From Corallium rubrum (taxonomy: Eukaryota; Cnidaria; Anthozoa; Scleralcyonacea; Coralliidae): a stretch of DNA of 64,000 nt. The notes below the pieces were generated by a model, which did no database searches, was not told the origin of the DNA, and worked only from the letters and a program-made list of their open reading frames with translations. The stretch spans positions 4,415,682 through 4,479,681 of the forward strand of contig OZ036004.1 in assembly GCA_964035015.1 (NCBI GenBank), read 5' to 3'. Below are positions 35,405-46,869 of this stretch, in pieces. The translations under genes and the position numbers were made by a program. Within the stretch, counting starts at the first letter, position 1, and every line of letters starts with the position of its first letter.

Positions 35405-35535
35405 AGAAAAGTAGTGTGCTGCGTAGAAATACAGATCGAAATATAGTAAGCGAAATATAGTAAGGTTAGATATACTGCCGAAACAGAGAACGTAGGATTC
35501 TAACGTTTCGAGCGAAGGCCCTTCCTCAGAGAGAA
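35405..35535 (+). repeat. GTAGGAGTCTAAC-family single-arm copy
   Basis: It contains GTAGTGTGCTGCGTAG, AAATATAGTAAGGTTAGAT, ACTGCCGAAACAGAGAACG and TAACGTTTCGAGCGAAGGCC in the same order as the left arm of the 33250 and 40268 copies. Confidence 0.75.
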
Positions 35536-35617
35536 ACGTAAAGAGTGTAAACAAACAACGAGCTTATATACGAAAGGTAATCATACGAAAGCTCGTTTAC
35601 CCGATACCGGTACAATT

Positions 35618-35790
35618 TGACCAAAAAAGTCCCCGTTTACACGATGCTGGTACAATTTGAAAACCGGTATGCAAATACAGCATATAACATTTCATGTTAC
35701 TTTTGTGCCGGTATCGTGTAAACGCAAGGCCTAAACGGCATGATTTTGTTCCGTTTTCAAATTGTACCAGCATCGTGTAAACGGGGTCTA
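35618..35790. mobile_element. MITE family 3 (CCGTTTACACGATGC), copy 1
   Basis: CCCCGTTTACACGATGCTGG pairs with CCAGCATCGTGTAAACGGGG. The inner words GTGCCGGTATCGTGTAAACG and GGCATGATTTTGTTCCGTTT are shared with copy 2 at 54167-54341. A diverged extra end (CCCGATACCGGTACAATTTG) lies at about 35598. Confidence 0.85.
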
Positions 35791-35817
35791 ATTAAGTCCC
35801 ATTGCAGTGTCACGATC

Positions 35818-35942
35818 CGGGGCCGGTTGTACGAAGCCTGGATAGCTTATCCCGTGGATAAGACCTATCCAGTGGAAAAATCTGCTATCCGGTGGATAGT
35901 TATCCACTGGATAAAAAGTGGTTGTATGAAGCAGGGAAAGTG
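35818..35942. mobile_element. Small MITE with GGATA/TATCC subrepeats
   Basis: GGGGCCGGTTGTACGAAGCC faces AAGTGGTTGTATGAAGCAGG. Multiple TATCCACTGGATA-type palindromes lie between. This 'gttgtacgaagc … ggataag' pattern is a widespread invertebrate MITE type, stated from memory. Confidence 0.65.
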
Positions 35943-36174
35943 GGGTGAATAACTATATCCACTGGATAAGTACTTGATGAATATTGGCTAAAGTAAACAC
36001 ACTATTTGGCATAAGAAAAGAATATTTCTGTTCTGGCTTTTCACAATAATAAGAGATGCATCGATTGTTTCCGTCCGATTTGACATTTTAAAAACCGAAA
36101 AGCTATTAGTATTTCCGAAACTGGACAATCTAAACTGATGATACAGCAATAATGCAATTCTTCCGTAGGCGGCG

Positions 36175-36512
36175 TTTGGTTGTTACCAGTCGTGTTTAAA
36201 TAGCTGTATGGAAAACATAGAAAGATTACACGCCATCCAATAAGCCATCTATGGACACTAAGGAGAATTTACGGTTTTTATTTAGATTTATTTCATGCAT
36301 GTTTAGCATATTTCCGACGGGTTATTTCATAAAAAAAGACTATAAAACATTTATTCGGTGTCCCCATACAGTTCAAGAAACGCGAGGGGAAGTTTGGAAG
36401 CCCGAAATAGCGTGAAAAGACTACTTCGACTGCGGGTTCGTGTTCTCACTGCAATTTCTCGTTCTTCCAAACTTCCATCGCGTTTCTGGAACTATATGGA
36501 AACGTACGTGTG
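36175..36512. mobile_element. MITE family 2, copy 2
   Basis: It has the family organisation: GTGTTTAAATAGCTGTATGG, ACGCCATCCAATAAGCCATC, TTCATAAAAAAAGAC, GTTCAAGAAACGCGAGG and a closing inverted half (CTCGTTCTTCCAAACTTCC, GTTTCTGGAACTATATGG). The 237-base minus-strand frame at 36492-36728 starts in flanking DNA and overlaps this end. Confidence 0.7.
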
Positions 36513-36728
36513 ATTGGAAATGTCTTTTATTTCTGAACTACAGCAGGCAAGGCTTTGGTTTTCAACAACATCGTTATAAAACGCAGTGCATTTGGTTTGA
36601 ATATTAATTTCCAATTTGGTCCTAGTCCAATTTCCCTTAAAACTAATTTCATGACGTCCTTGAAAGGAAGTAATTAAAAAAGAAGTAATTAAAACTGAAA
36701 CAAAGGCAACTACAATAAGCTTTATCAT
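36492..36728 (-). CDS. Uncertain open frame with signal-peptide-like start, 78 aa
   Basis: It begins with a true ATG and a hydrophobic N-terminus (MIKLIVVAFVSVLITSF), then a polar region with cysteines and three possible N-glycosylation sequons. It has no known domain. The last ~10 codons overlap the adjacent MITE end, which argues against a conserved protein. It is listed only because a secreted small protein cannot be excluded. Confidence 0.15.
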   Translation of the reverse strand: MIKLIVVAFVSVLITSFLITSFQGRHEISFKGNWTRTKLEINIQTKCTAFYNDVVENQSLACCSSEIKDISNHTYVSI

Positions 36729-37603
36729 TTTAATTTTTATCTTGAGAGGTTAGAATTCTTCCTACAATACACACATGTCAAACCAATGAGCAAGTTTCCA
36801 ATTTAGATAACAATTTTTGAATCAGACCTGTCACGTATTGTTCAAAACTGTCAATAACTCACAGTATAATTTAGACAGGGGCTTAAATAATTAACAGTTT
36901 ATTTACAAAATGAATAACTTATGATTTGCATTTTAAATCGCCTTTCTTAAACCAATATATATTTAACATTACGACGGCTTCGAAACAGTTCAATTTTTGA
37001 TTGCCTTATTTTTAAACATATTGAGTCTATGACCACGATTACTGCATTTTTAAATGCCCACTATAATAGTATATACATGCAGTGTTATTACAAACGACAA
37101 CGTTAAGATAGCCTTATGATCTACAACAATAAAACCCCTTATAATTCATGCAACATATAGATCTGTCAACTTTTCTACAATTACATCACATTATATACAA
37201 GCCGTTCTCTATACATTATATGTATGTACTTTTATTTTAACTAATACACCCCGTTATAAACATCATACAATACAATTCTACACCCATAACCTATATCCCA
37301 CACCAACCCGATGTATATATATGTAAACCTTTTTGAAAAAGTTACCACAAGGAAAAAAAACTATGAAACGGCTTGTGTGTAAGTATTTACATATAAACAG
37401 TCAACATATACGAGTGTTCAAGGTTTTAGCTTTCTTGAATAAAAGCCATGAAAGATGAATTCATATGGAATCAAATGTATCTCTTGGTAGTTAAGTTTTC
37501 TGTATAAATATCCTGGAGTATTGCATGACAAAGGACACAAAATAAAAACGAAATTCTTGTGCAGGTGAGTCGGTTTCAAGGTAGGCATACATATAATCTT
37601 AGA

Positions 37604-37873
37604 TTATTGATGCTTGGTGTATGTTCTATGAAGGAACTGAAAAGTGAAGAACACAGCTAGTCCTGTGGTAAGCCCCAGAGAAGCATAACTAGATAGTCTT
37701 ATCATTTCTTCGTAATGCAGATGCCTTTGTCGCTGTCTTTCGTTTAAGAAATCGCCAATAATTGCAAGTTGGTTTCCAACATGCCGGTAGCAGTCAAGTG
37801 CCTGAAGATTCCCCTCCATTTCCTTGTATCTTCCTGACAAAACTAACGAGTTTGTTGTGGAACAAACCACCAT
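37604..37873 (-). CDS. Putative tail-anchored BH3-only apoptosis activator, 89 aa
   Basis: Second member of the BH3-only set. Residues 32-44 read VGNQLAIIGDFLN. V32, L36, I39 and L43 are the hydrophobic ridge, with G40-D41 and the following N44 as in classical BH3 helices. Residues 60-81 (LSSYASLGLTTGLAVFFTFQFL) form one membrane segment, followed by an 8-residue tail with three basic or histidine residues (HRTYTKHQ). That is typical of mitochondrial outer-membrane tail anchors. The chosen ATG at 37873 places G-D at 40-41, exactly as in the 61.2-kb gene. The frame stays open upstream to a strong 3' splice site (TTTGTTTTCTTTGAAG, exon from about 37926), so a coding upstream exon is possible. 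The nearest AATAAA on the minus strand is at 37236-37231. Confidence 0.65.
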   Translation of the reverse strand: MVVCSTTNSLVLSGRYKEMEGNLQALDCYRHVGNQLAIIGDFLNERQRQRHLHYEEMIRLSSYASLGLTTGLAVFFTFQFLHRTYTKHQ

Positions 37874-37926
37874 ATGAATATCTCCCCTGTGGTCTGTGTT
37901 TGCTTTCCAAGTTTCTCCAAATAACT

Positions 37927-39590
37927 TCAAAGAAAACAAATCAAAGTTTCTGTTTACTCAACGACTCGATTCTTCGCAAAGCCTGAAGCTGAAATGAAAT
38001 AAATTCAACTTTAAAGCCAATACACACGAAGATGCTTCAAGAATGACGTAAGGAACCATTTAGTTTCATCTATCGTTGACATAATCATAAGTTTTAACGG
38101 GCGTGAATGACTAAACGCTGTGTGGCGCCTACAGGGCCCTACCTCCAAATCGCAAGACAATAACTTAATAATTTGAAACTCCGCCTCCTATAATTTCAAA
38201 ACTAATATCCCCAAGTAGGCCATCCAAACACAATTGGACTTTAGCATTTGACGAAAAATAGAATCAACCACTCGCAGACTGGCTGTCTCTTGATAAACAT
38301 CTGTTCAAAGGTTATTTGTTATTCAAAAATCATTGTGGCACGATCAGCACTATAAAAGTTAAAACAACGTCCCGCCCTCATTGAGCGAGCAATCACTCGA
38401 ATAAACAATACCCTAATCTATATAATTCCTATATTCAACTTCCATAGTGTTAAATATATGTTTTATAGCCCTGACAACCGTATACTGTATATTATTTCTA
38501 TCTGATAAACTCGTAATTGAAACGAAAATTACAAAAACAGGCCCAAACACGTTCTACGAGTCAGTATCGAAAGCCAATCACTTGTAGTTTGAATAAAAAC
38601 TAGCATACCGAGCAGAAACTAACGAAGCAAGCTACAACGAAGACAATAGTTTATCTCACTGTGCCGAACTACATGATATCTGAACTGAAAATTGTATTTA
38701 TTCAAATTACATGTAAAATCATGCTGAACGATAAACGATGACGCAAATACCAGTTTGGCGGGAAAGTTCCCGCCAGCCAGAAAAAACAAACACGAAAGCG
38801 TTTAATACCCGAACGAAAGCACAAGTAACTGCTATTGTTGTCCTCAAATCCCAAGGAACTAAGCAAGAAGTTATTTTTGTCAAGTAATATCCTTAAAGTT
38901 GTAAGACGGCGCCAAACTAACTGACGCTAGGTTAGTCCTCAGCTTGATAAAATACGTCACTAAAATAGTGTTATTGTTTGAACAAAAACATCGGGCGTCC
39001 TGATGTCTATATACACATTGAATCACTCCTAAATATTTTAGTAAAATCGAAACCAAAGGTTTTCTGTGCGGACAGCTATATGTCTTGGAGGCAGTCGTTT
39101 AAGAATATATATCTCGAAGCACCCATTGTAGCGTTTAGCTGTTCGTCATGCGGCGGCGTTGGCGAGATCAGATTGTGATCTGGTTTCTCGTCGCACGCGT
39201 TGGGACTCGTGTCCGCTTCATGGGGTCACTATAACGTAGTGGCTTAATTGTCGCCTTGTGGGTTGTGGCATTGGCATTGAAGACTTCTAAACACGACTGA
39301 AACACGATACAGAGAAACACCGTACGTTCACAAAGACGCCTAACCTGAAACAGCTTCTCCAAACTGTACAAATTCCTCTGTCAACAACAGCTGGCATGTG
39401 TATTAGAACACTAGCAGAAAAGCCAAACGCTACTAACTTTCAGTTTACAAAGCAGATTATTTCATACACCCATGACGCACTTCAAATTTGCCGTTCGAAG
39501 TCACTGTTGTACGTACCTCACTGCCACGCTTATCTAATCTTAGAGAAACTGTCAGATTTGTTTGGAATAAACAAAATATATATGTACCTT
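37927..39590 (-). other. Candidate 5' UTR exon, promoter and intron of the 37.6-kb BH3 gene
   Basis: On the minus strand, AATTTAAAAGAGGC at about 39632-39618 resembles a TATA box. A 5' splice site GTGAG|GTACGT lies at 39516-39515. Joining it to the acceptor at 37927 would remove a ~1.6-kb intron. Both sites are read by eye, there is no transcript evidence, and other pairings are possible. Confidence 0.25.
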
Positions 39591-40267
39591 CGGTCCTAAT
39601 TGAGATATACTGCCTCTTTTAAATTCTTCTCCGCCTTCCCTTCTTGCATTGGTCACTCTCTCAACTTAATGGCGTGACGTTTATAGCTTCAAGGTTTATC
39701 TGTCTCTTGGCATTGAGAAAACTCCTCCCTCTCATTGGTTCTTGGGGTTTTGTTTACATTAGACACGACCGCATGTGGAGGGTTGGCACGCAGCTTTAAC
39801 AAGATCACTTTTATTCGCGTTTAATCCGGCTGACCTTTTAATGTGACGCAAGGTGGAAGTTGAAATGTATATATTTAAAATAACAAACGTAAAGCCGGTC
39901 TTTGTACAAAACTAGAATGAATCTTTTGTTTTTATGCATGTTTCTGTGCGGAAAAGGAATAATCTGACCTCATATATATAGGAAGTTCAAACAGTGATTA
40001 ACTTTATACTCTGGCCTTATATAGCAATTGTAGTATTGAAAGAATCTACTTATATGTCTCTACTCTCAACTGAAGGCTAAAAACTGCATTACTTATAACA
40101 GGTATAGCAGTTAGATATCCTGAGTTTGCAATACGTTTTTCTCGTTGTTGCTTTCGCACATGTGTTTTTTATCTCACTGACTTTGTAGCTTGTTATTTGA
40201 CGTTTTATATAAAGTCTAAATATACTAATAATTCTGTGTAGGCTAAATTATTTCTTAATAGAAAGTA

Positions 40268-40490
40268 CAATACAATAAAATAAAAGTAGCGTGCTGCGTA
40301 GGCAGTGTTGAAACAACAATCGAAATATAGTAAGATTAGATATACTGCCGAAACAGAGAACGTAGGAGTCTAATGTTTCAAGCGAAGTCCCTTAGTCAGG
40401 CCTAATTCTCTCTGACGAAGGGTCTTCGCTCGAAACGTTAGACTCCTACGTTTCGGCAGTATATCTAACCTTGCTATATTTCGACAGTAC
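40268..40490. mobile_element. GTAGGAGTCTAAC-family foldback, copy B
   Basis: GTAGCGTGCTGCGTAGGCAG, GCCGAAACAGAGAACGTAGG and AATGTTTCAAGCGAAG face CTTCGCTCGAAACGTTAGAC and CTCCTACGTTTCGGC. It closely matches the copy at 33250-33475. Confidence 0.8.
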
Positions 40491-41442
40491 AGTATAGTGG
40501 TGTCTTCTGGCTGGGGTCAACACAGCTTTTTTGTTGGTTAAACAAATATTTGACATTTCAAATCAAGAAGAACCAACATATTTACTAATCTCTTTGTGGT
40601 ATGACACGATAAAACAAACACAAGGTGCCTTGATTACTAAAATCTGACAACCTTAGACTCTTGCAGTCCAGGTTTTAGTCGAATGGAAATCTTAGTAAGT
40701 CGCCTCTTTGTTTTACATTAAGAGTGAAAAAAATGAGGAATTATAATGAGGTGTCTGGACGTATTAATCGTCATTCAACACTATTAATGTTTTGTCTGGG
40801 TAAAAAAAAGATTATTAGTCCTTTCTAATAACTCGTTGAATAATATGTGCATAAATACCACTAATCTCTACACACATTAGGCAAGCGAGACTCGGGGTAC
40901 AGTTAATACTGTCTTGTACTGACAACCAACAACTTAAAAAATTTTGCTTGACTTTTTGCTGTATATAAAGAAATTCCTAATGCAAAACAGAGAATACTAA
41001 AATCAGACAAGGTGAAAAATAGCCTGTGAAAAGCTAAAAGAAAACTTTGTAAAATAAGTTGTAAATTAAATAAAAATTACCCATGCAATTACTTCCTTTC
41101 GAAAGTTTTGATGCCAAACCAATACAGCAAATACTTGTTTATTAAGGATCCTCCATGCATCTATTCTATAAGACTCTCAGGAAATGTGCCTCACGGCTAA
41201 ACAAGGACCCTTTTGAGCCTGACGTTTTTATAAGAACATGAGATTTAGATTTTTGATAGACATCAAATCCAGGTTTCATAAAATCCAGAGTTGCCAATAA
41301 CAGCCACCAATAACAGCCAATAATTTAACACCGTGAAAGAATACATGAGTTATAACAGAGGAGACGAAACCTGAAACTCGACACAAATAATACTAAGCTA
41401 TAAGAAACGTGAGGAAATTTTCTCATGCTTCTCTGAGGATGG

Positions 41443-41756
41443 TACTACGCGAGCCCTGATTGGTCAATTGCCGTGTTTGAAAATTCACGGAAAATTCCCG
41501 CCAAAACGACTTTTTGAAATTGTCGGACAGTATATCATATTCACTTGTGATTACTTTATAAAAGAAATACCAAATGTTTTTTTCCGTATTTGGAGACTCT
41601 TATCCAAACGCTTGGGAAATTGCGAGACTGGAGTAAAGCGTAACAAAACACGAGCCGTAGGTGAGTGTTTTTAGCTTTTCGAAAGTCGAGCAATTTCCCA
41701 AGTTTTCGGATCAGAGTATCCAAACACGAAAAAAACATTTGGTATTTCTTTAGTAA
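41443..41756. mobile_element. Foldback element (CCAAACACG / TTTGGAGAC)
   Basis: AAAGAAATACCAAATGTTTT, TTCCGTATTTGGAGACTC and TTGGGAAATTGC return as GCAATTTCCCAAG, CAGAGTATCCAAACACG and AACATTTGGTATTTCTTT. The left outer part (CTGATTGGTCAATTGCCGTG) also appears at about 16852. Open frames on both strands here are inverted-repeat artefacts. Confidence 0.75.
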
Positions 41757-42114
41757 TACTATAAGAAACGCCTTGTATTGTTTTCACCTCAGTTCACTAG
41801 TTCATCAAAATCAATTATTTTGGCCCTACACGCAAATCTTAAAGTCTCTTTTTACATACAGCGTTATATGGGCTTCAGCTACTATTAATTACAGTTTAAG
41901 TATTACCCCCAACTATGAATCATTTAGTCAGCCAATTTCGTACAAGTATAGAGATCCTTAGAAGACAAACACTTCTTTATGCGTGGCCGTGGAGTACCAC
42001 AGGATCTACTTAGCAATAATTAGCAGTAACAAGTGATAAGTAGAAGGCGGTAGACGTTATCCCACATTAGATTTCCTTGCTTTATTGAAGAGCTAAACTT
42101 TGAGAGTATAACTT

Positions 42115-42480
42115 TCCAACAATCAAGACTACCATGTACTAGAGAGAATAATGAACTAAAATGAACCTCAGATCCGTATTATAAATCTTCTCAATAATCA
42201 AGACCACCACTAAAAATATAAGCAATGAACTAGAATGAAGTTCAGAACTGCATTATAAAGCTTTCTAATAATCAAGACCACCATAGAGAGTTAAGCAATA
42301 ATGAACTAGAATGAACCTCAGATCCCTATTATAAATCTTCTCAATAATCAAGACCACCACTAAAAATATAAGCAATGAACTAGAATGAAGTTCAGAAGTG
42401 CATTATAAAGCTTTTTAATAGTCAAGACCACCACTAGAGCTATGCAATGAACAAGAAAGAACCTCAGATCTGCATTAGAA
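42115..42480 (+). repeat. Minisatellite of about 76 bp, higher-order 153 bp
   Basis: AATCAAGACCACCA recurs at about 42193, 42269, 42346 and 42418, after a first variant at 42118. Alternate units are more alike (ATGAACCTCAGATC versus ATGAAGTTCAGAA), giving a period-doubled pattern. Confidence 0.9.
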
Positions 42481-43375
42481 CAGTCAAAAACTTTTTAAAA
42501 AATATATGCAATTTCATGACTTAAAATATATATATCTACAATCCTGGCCAAAAGTACTAGGATGTCCTAATCATAATTTTATTTTTTTAAACTGTGAAAT
42601 AATTGGCAAAATGCCTTTACGCCCAACACTCCATGACTTAGCTTATAAATGACCTTGTGTGACCCCCTACAATCTTCAGTGGCCACAAATCCTTGAAACA
42701 TCGAGTACAGATCGTTAAAAACAGAAAAGTGCGCCAACAATTTTGGCCATGATAGTTGAATTGACTATTTAGCCTTGCTAAATTTAGCCTTAGCTAATTT
42801 AGCCTCTATAGCTATTGAGCCTTGCTAAAATCTGTCTAGACACTGATATTTTTTTGAACGATTCTCAACCTGGCGTATGTCAATGACTGACTAGAGCCAA
42901 AAGAACGTATTGTAACATAAGTTAGCGAATCATATAAGAAAGGGGAAAAGTCCACGTAGAAAACAATTCCGTACACCAAAACGACAATCGTAACAAGATA
43001 TCATACCGTGTGGGTGTTAAGTCTGGACTTGTAGCTTGTTAATTAATATAAAAGGGAGGGACATTGATATAAAAGAACAATTACTTAACGTGGGTAGGGT
43101 ACTTTCCCTCTTTTTACGTTTTGCTGACGTTGTAGTTTCGATTGTGACATGTCATTTCTAACTAAATAACATTCACATGTACAATGTAGATACATCAACG
43201 TGACCTTCTGCTGAAGTTTCGATGACGTTGCTATATAGCAGATGACGTTGCTAAATAGCAGAATTGTAAACTGAGTGTGTCAATATTTACTTATAGAATT
43301 TTAACTGAAAATACTTAAATTCATTAGGTATACTGCCAATATGTTCAACAAGTATCTGATACGCATTCTTAGTAG

Positions 43376-43665
43376 TGATGGTGCATGGTGGTGTTAGTAA
43401 TGGTGGTTGGTGTTAGTAATGGTGGTAGTGGTGATGGTGATAGTGGTGATGGTGGTAATGGTGATGGTGGTAATGGTAATGGTGTTGGTAGTGGTAATGG
43501 TGTTGGTGATAGTGATGATAGTGGTGATGGTGGTATTGGTAGTGGTGTTAGTAGTGGTGATGATAGTGGCGATAGTGATGATGGTGGTGATGTTGGTAGT
43601 GTTGATGGTGATGGTGATAGTGGTGGTAAGGTTGGTGGTGATGGTGATAGTGATGATGATAATTT
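43376..43665 (+). repeat. GGTGAT/GGTAGT-rich microsatellite
   Basis: About 280 bp of (GGTGRT)n variants. The Gly-Asp-Ser-rich and Val-Met-rich frames across it are compositional artefacts. It has strong strand asymmetry, being almost free of C. Confidence 0.95.
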
Positions 43666-43699
43666 TTTAAATTCAGGACTCAGATAAAACGACTCAAGT

Positions 43700-45760
43700 G
43701 TTACATCAGAGCTTTGCTTTTAGCTTTTCAAAGAGACAGTTGTTCCAATCCAGAGGGGTTTTCCCCTTGCTCCTTTGACACCCACCAGTAGCGTTTTTCA
43801 TATTTTACTTTAGTGCATGAATCTTAATTGTATTTATACGACAGAGACACAGACTAAAAGTAGTTCAACACTATATCTCTAAACTATAACGAAAACAACA
43901 ACTCTTGAACCTGCCGGATACAGATCAAACAATAGTGCTGATGAAGCACTTTCGCTCGGTCTTGAAACAATACTAAAAACGTTAACGCCTCTATTTCGTT
44001 TTTCGATTTCGGCAGTCACGTACACTAGTTACCTTGACCTACTTTATCTATAAATAATGAGGTAGGTACACAGGTGTCAAGAAATATCAAAACACTTAAA
44101 GTTAGTATACTGTCAAAAACGCCATGTTTATATTTCGCTTGAACCTCCCACAGAGGAACTATGTTTTGATTATGAGACTGTATTTTTATATTGCGTCAGA
44201 GAAGGCGATAGGAAAGCCTTTCGTTTTAGTTCTTAAACACAAACCAACGATAGAAATTTACAATTAACTATGTTATATAGTTCCAGGGGGAAAAGAGGTG
44301 AATATATATTTGGTCTTAGAGATAAATATGGAATTAATAGTGGCTTAATGGTTAGAGCGTCTGGCTAGCATTCAGAAGGTTGTGGGTTCGAGTCCCGCTT
44401 AGAGCTCAGAGTTTTTCTGAGTATTACTAACTAACACAGCTTGTACAGCAAACAATTGACAATTATTAATAAAGGGTCAGTCAAAATTCTAAAAGTGTGA
44501 AATAAAGATCGGGATATAAATCGCATGTAGTTGAGTATGTATTGCTTTAATATTGGTCAAGTTTTGGTAAATAAAATAGCAAACTTGGTGAAGATGAGTA
44601 GGCATACAACCGTACATGTCATGTGATTTTATGAACTAAACCAGAGCGTGAAAAAGAATTAATTAAGAAAGCTCATGCACTATAAAATGACAAGTGAGAA
44701 GCCTTACCAATTTGTAATTCTGAATGTTCGTCCTTAAAACCAACGGTCTCAGTCCAGTATCAGTATTATAGTATTCACGCTTACAGCCGAGCAATAAGTC
44801 TTTATATATTGTTTGTATACCGAGACTGATTAAACATGTATGAGTCACCAACAAATTTCCCCTAAAAAAAGGACATGCACCGGCTTGCCAAATGTCAATC
44901 TTATTGGCTTATATATAGTATTATGATTATGACCTTATCAGGACTTACTCATTGAGTTTTTTTGACAGAGAAGTTCACCGCTTCAAGGGGAGACCGCGTC
45001 TTGGAAGTCATGCGTGAAAGGGTTAATGATATAGTTCTTAATTCTTATGCTGTTGTAGCAATCTGAGAAGTGATTCTGAAATACTGTTTCAATTCAGTTC
45101 CTCAGGGCTGACCAATACATTTGATGAAATATGTTGCAAACAACCTGTTTTGAATTTGATTGGCTAATCAGGCAGACAACTGCGTGCTACGTGACATAGA
45201 GTTGTCTGCCAAAATACATCTTCTTTCCTTTATTTAAACTTTTTATTCAACTCCTGTTTTTACTCTCAGGAATCTGCTAGGTTTCCAATGTTTAGAATTA
45301 ATATTTTTCAATGTATATATAAAATTTCCTGGTTCGATTTTTTATAAATTTGTCTTGTAGTTGTATTATGAAAAAAATATTGATAAATACAGTAAAAAAA
45401 AAAGACATATATGTTCAGTTCTTGCTCAATTCTGGATTCCAGAAAGAAACAAATTGTACTGATATAATTTTCAGTTAGAGCTCTCGTTATTCGCTACAGT
45501 ATATTCCTACAATAAGGGATACAAAAAGGAAGAAAAACAATGGATTTTATCTTTCATGCAGATGAATCAACACTTAAGTCTTAGATTATGTCGGGCACTT
45601 TTTTTATTTTTTAATTTAAACATATTTCAAAATAAAAACATTTTCTCGGGCACTTTAATCATGAGCCTCTGGCTCGGATGATTGGGCGACCACATCCTGT
45701 GCTTACGACGTTAAACAAATCACTACTCACTCACACTCACTCACTCACTCACATGAATGA
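43700..45760. other. AT-rich DNA with isolated repeats
   Basis: Apart from the SINE at 44338 and an ACTCACTC tract at about 45724-45751, I see no gene. A diverged CGAAAC/GTTAACGCC repeat fragment of the GAAACGTCAG type lies at about 43930-44010. Confidence 0.5.
44338..44475 (+). mobile_element. tRNA-headed SINE, third copy
   Basis: It contains TGGCTTAATGGTTAGAGCGT, CTGGCTAGCATTCAGAAGG, GGTTCGAGTCCCGCTTAGAG and the body GAGTATTACTAACTAACACA, matching 22480-22650 almost base for base. The 5' half of the acceptor stem is missing, so the copy is 5'-truncated by a few bases. Confidence 0.85.
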
Positions 45761-45904
45761 ATGACAACCTTTCGGTAGGATTGTCAAGGGGTATTTTTAA
45801 GTTAGAGATACTCTGCATGTATTTGACAAGAAGAAAAGCTAAAGTGAAACAAAAAGTACATATAATTGCTCTGATGAAAGGCTGAACCTGTAACGTTATT
45901 TATA

Positions 45905-46130
45905 GAGGGGTAAAATCCCCGGTTAGCAGAAGCTAATCTTACCCAGGGAGGGAGGAAAACCGGATCGAGACCTGGCGAAAACCCCTCGAAGGACAGGAGA
46001 GACCAACTAACTCTACTCACATGAGTCTCAAGCTCGAGAACGGGGTTATTCCCAGACGGTCACCCATCCGGGATTAACTCACTGCAGTTGTGAGAGGCAG
46101 CGCCCTAACAGCACACACCACCCGTGCTCC
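45905..46130 (-). mobile_element. 5S-rRNA-headed SINE, copy 2
   Basis: The minus strand carries GGGAGCACGGGTGGTGTGTG, GTTAGGGCGCTGCCTCTCAC, GGATGGGTGACCGTCTGGG and AATAACCCCG, followed by the shared body CATGTGAGTAGAGTTAGTTG and GGTTTTCCTCCCTCCC. The segment between the two 5S boxes is shorter than in the other copies, so the internal promoter is probably damaged. Confidence 0.85.
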
Positions 46131-46805
46131 CAGAGGACTCTGCTCGAAACGTCAGTATTTCGTTGCTAAAAATCTCAGCAGTTTACCATCTCTTCACTTT
46201 GCTCTATCTAAAACACTGCCTACACAGCACTCTACTTTTTACTCTGACGAAGGACTCTGTTTGAAACGTCAGTATTTCGTTATTAAAACTATTCTCAGCA
46301 GTTTACTATCTCTTCACTTTGCTCTATCTAAAACACTGCCTACACAACACTTAACTTTTTACTCTGATGAAGGACTCTGTTTGAAACGTCAGTATTTCGT
46401 TATTAAAACTATTCTCAGCAGTTTACTATCTCTTCACTTTGCTCTATCTTAAACGCTGTCTACACAGCACTCTACTTTTTACTCTGATGAAGGACTCTGT
46501 TTGAAACGTCAGTATTTCGCTATCAAGACTATTCTCAACAGTTTGCCATCTTTTCACTTTACTCTATCTAAAACACTGCCTACACAGCACTCAGTATTTC
46601 GTTATTAAAACTATTCTCAGCAGTTTACTATCTTTTCCCTTTGCTCCAAAATCCAAAACACTGCCTACACAGCACTCTACCTCTTCGACACAATGTTACT
46701 CTGATGAAAGGCTCTGCTTGAAACGTCAGTATTTCGTTACTGAAGACCTCAGGAGTTTAGCACCTTTTCACTTTGCTCTATCCAAAAACACTACCTACAA
46801 AGCAC
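46131..46805 (+). repeat. 120-bp tandem array of the GAAACGTCAGTATTTCGTT family
   Basis: TTGAAACGTCAGTATTTCGT recurs at exactly 120-bp spacing (about 46262, 46382, 46502), after a first unit at 46146 and before irregular partial units to 46805. Each unit carries CACTTTGCTCTATCT, CACTGCCTACACA and ACTCTGATGAAGGACTCTG. Because 120 is divisible by three, an apparently repetitive 40-residue protein frame opens, but dispersed copies elsewhere do not preserve it. Confidence 0.88.
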
Positions 46806-46869
46806 CCTACTTTTTTTACACTCTGGGATAATTCAGTCTTTGTCCAGTACAAATTAAAAGTTACAAATT

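Noticed and set aside
41468..41961. Pair of opposite-strand frames with similar peptides (FRIWRLL / FRKSSNF)
   Set aside because: They read the two arms of a foldback element, and the apparent similarity is the inverted repeat itself.
46090..46452. Frame with an apparent 40-residue protein repeat
   Set aside because: It arises because the 120-bp tandem unit is divisible by three. Dispersed copies of the same repeat elsewhere contain stops and indels.
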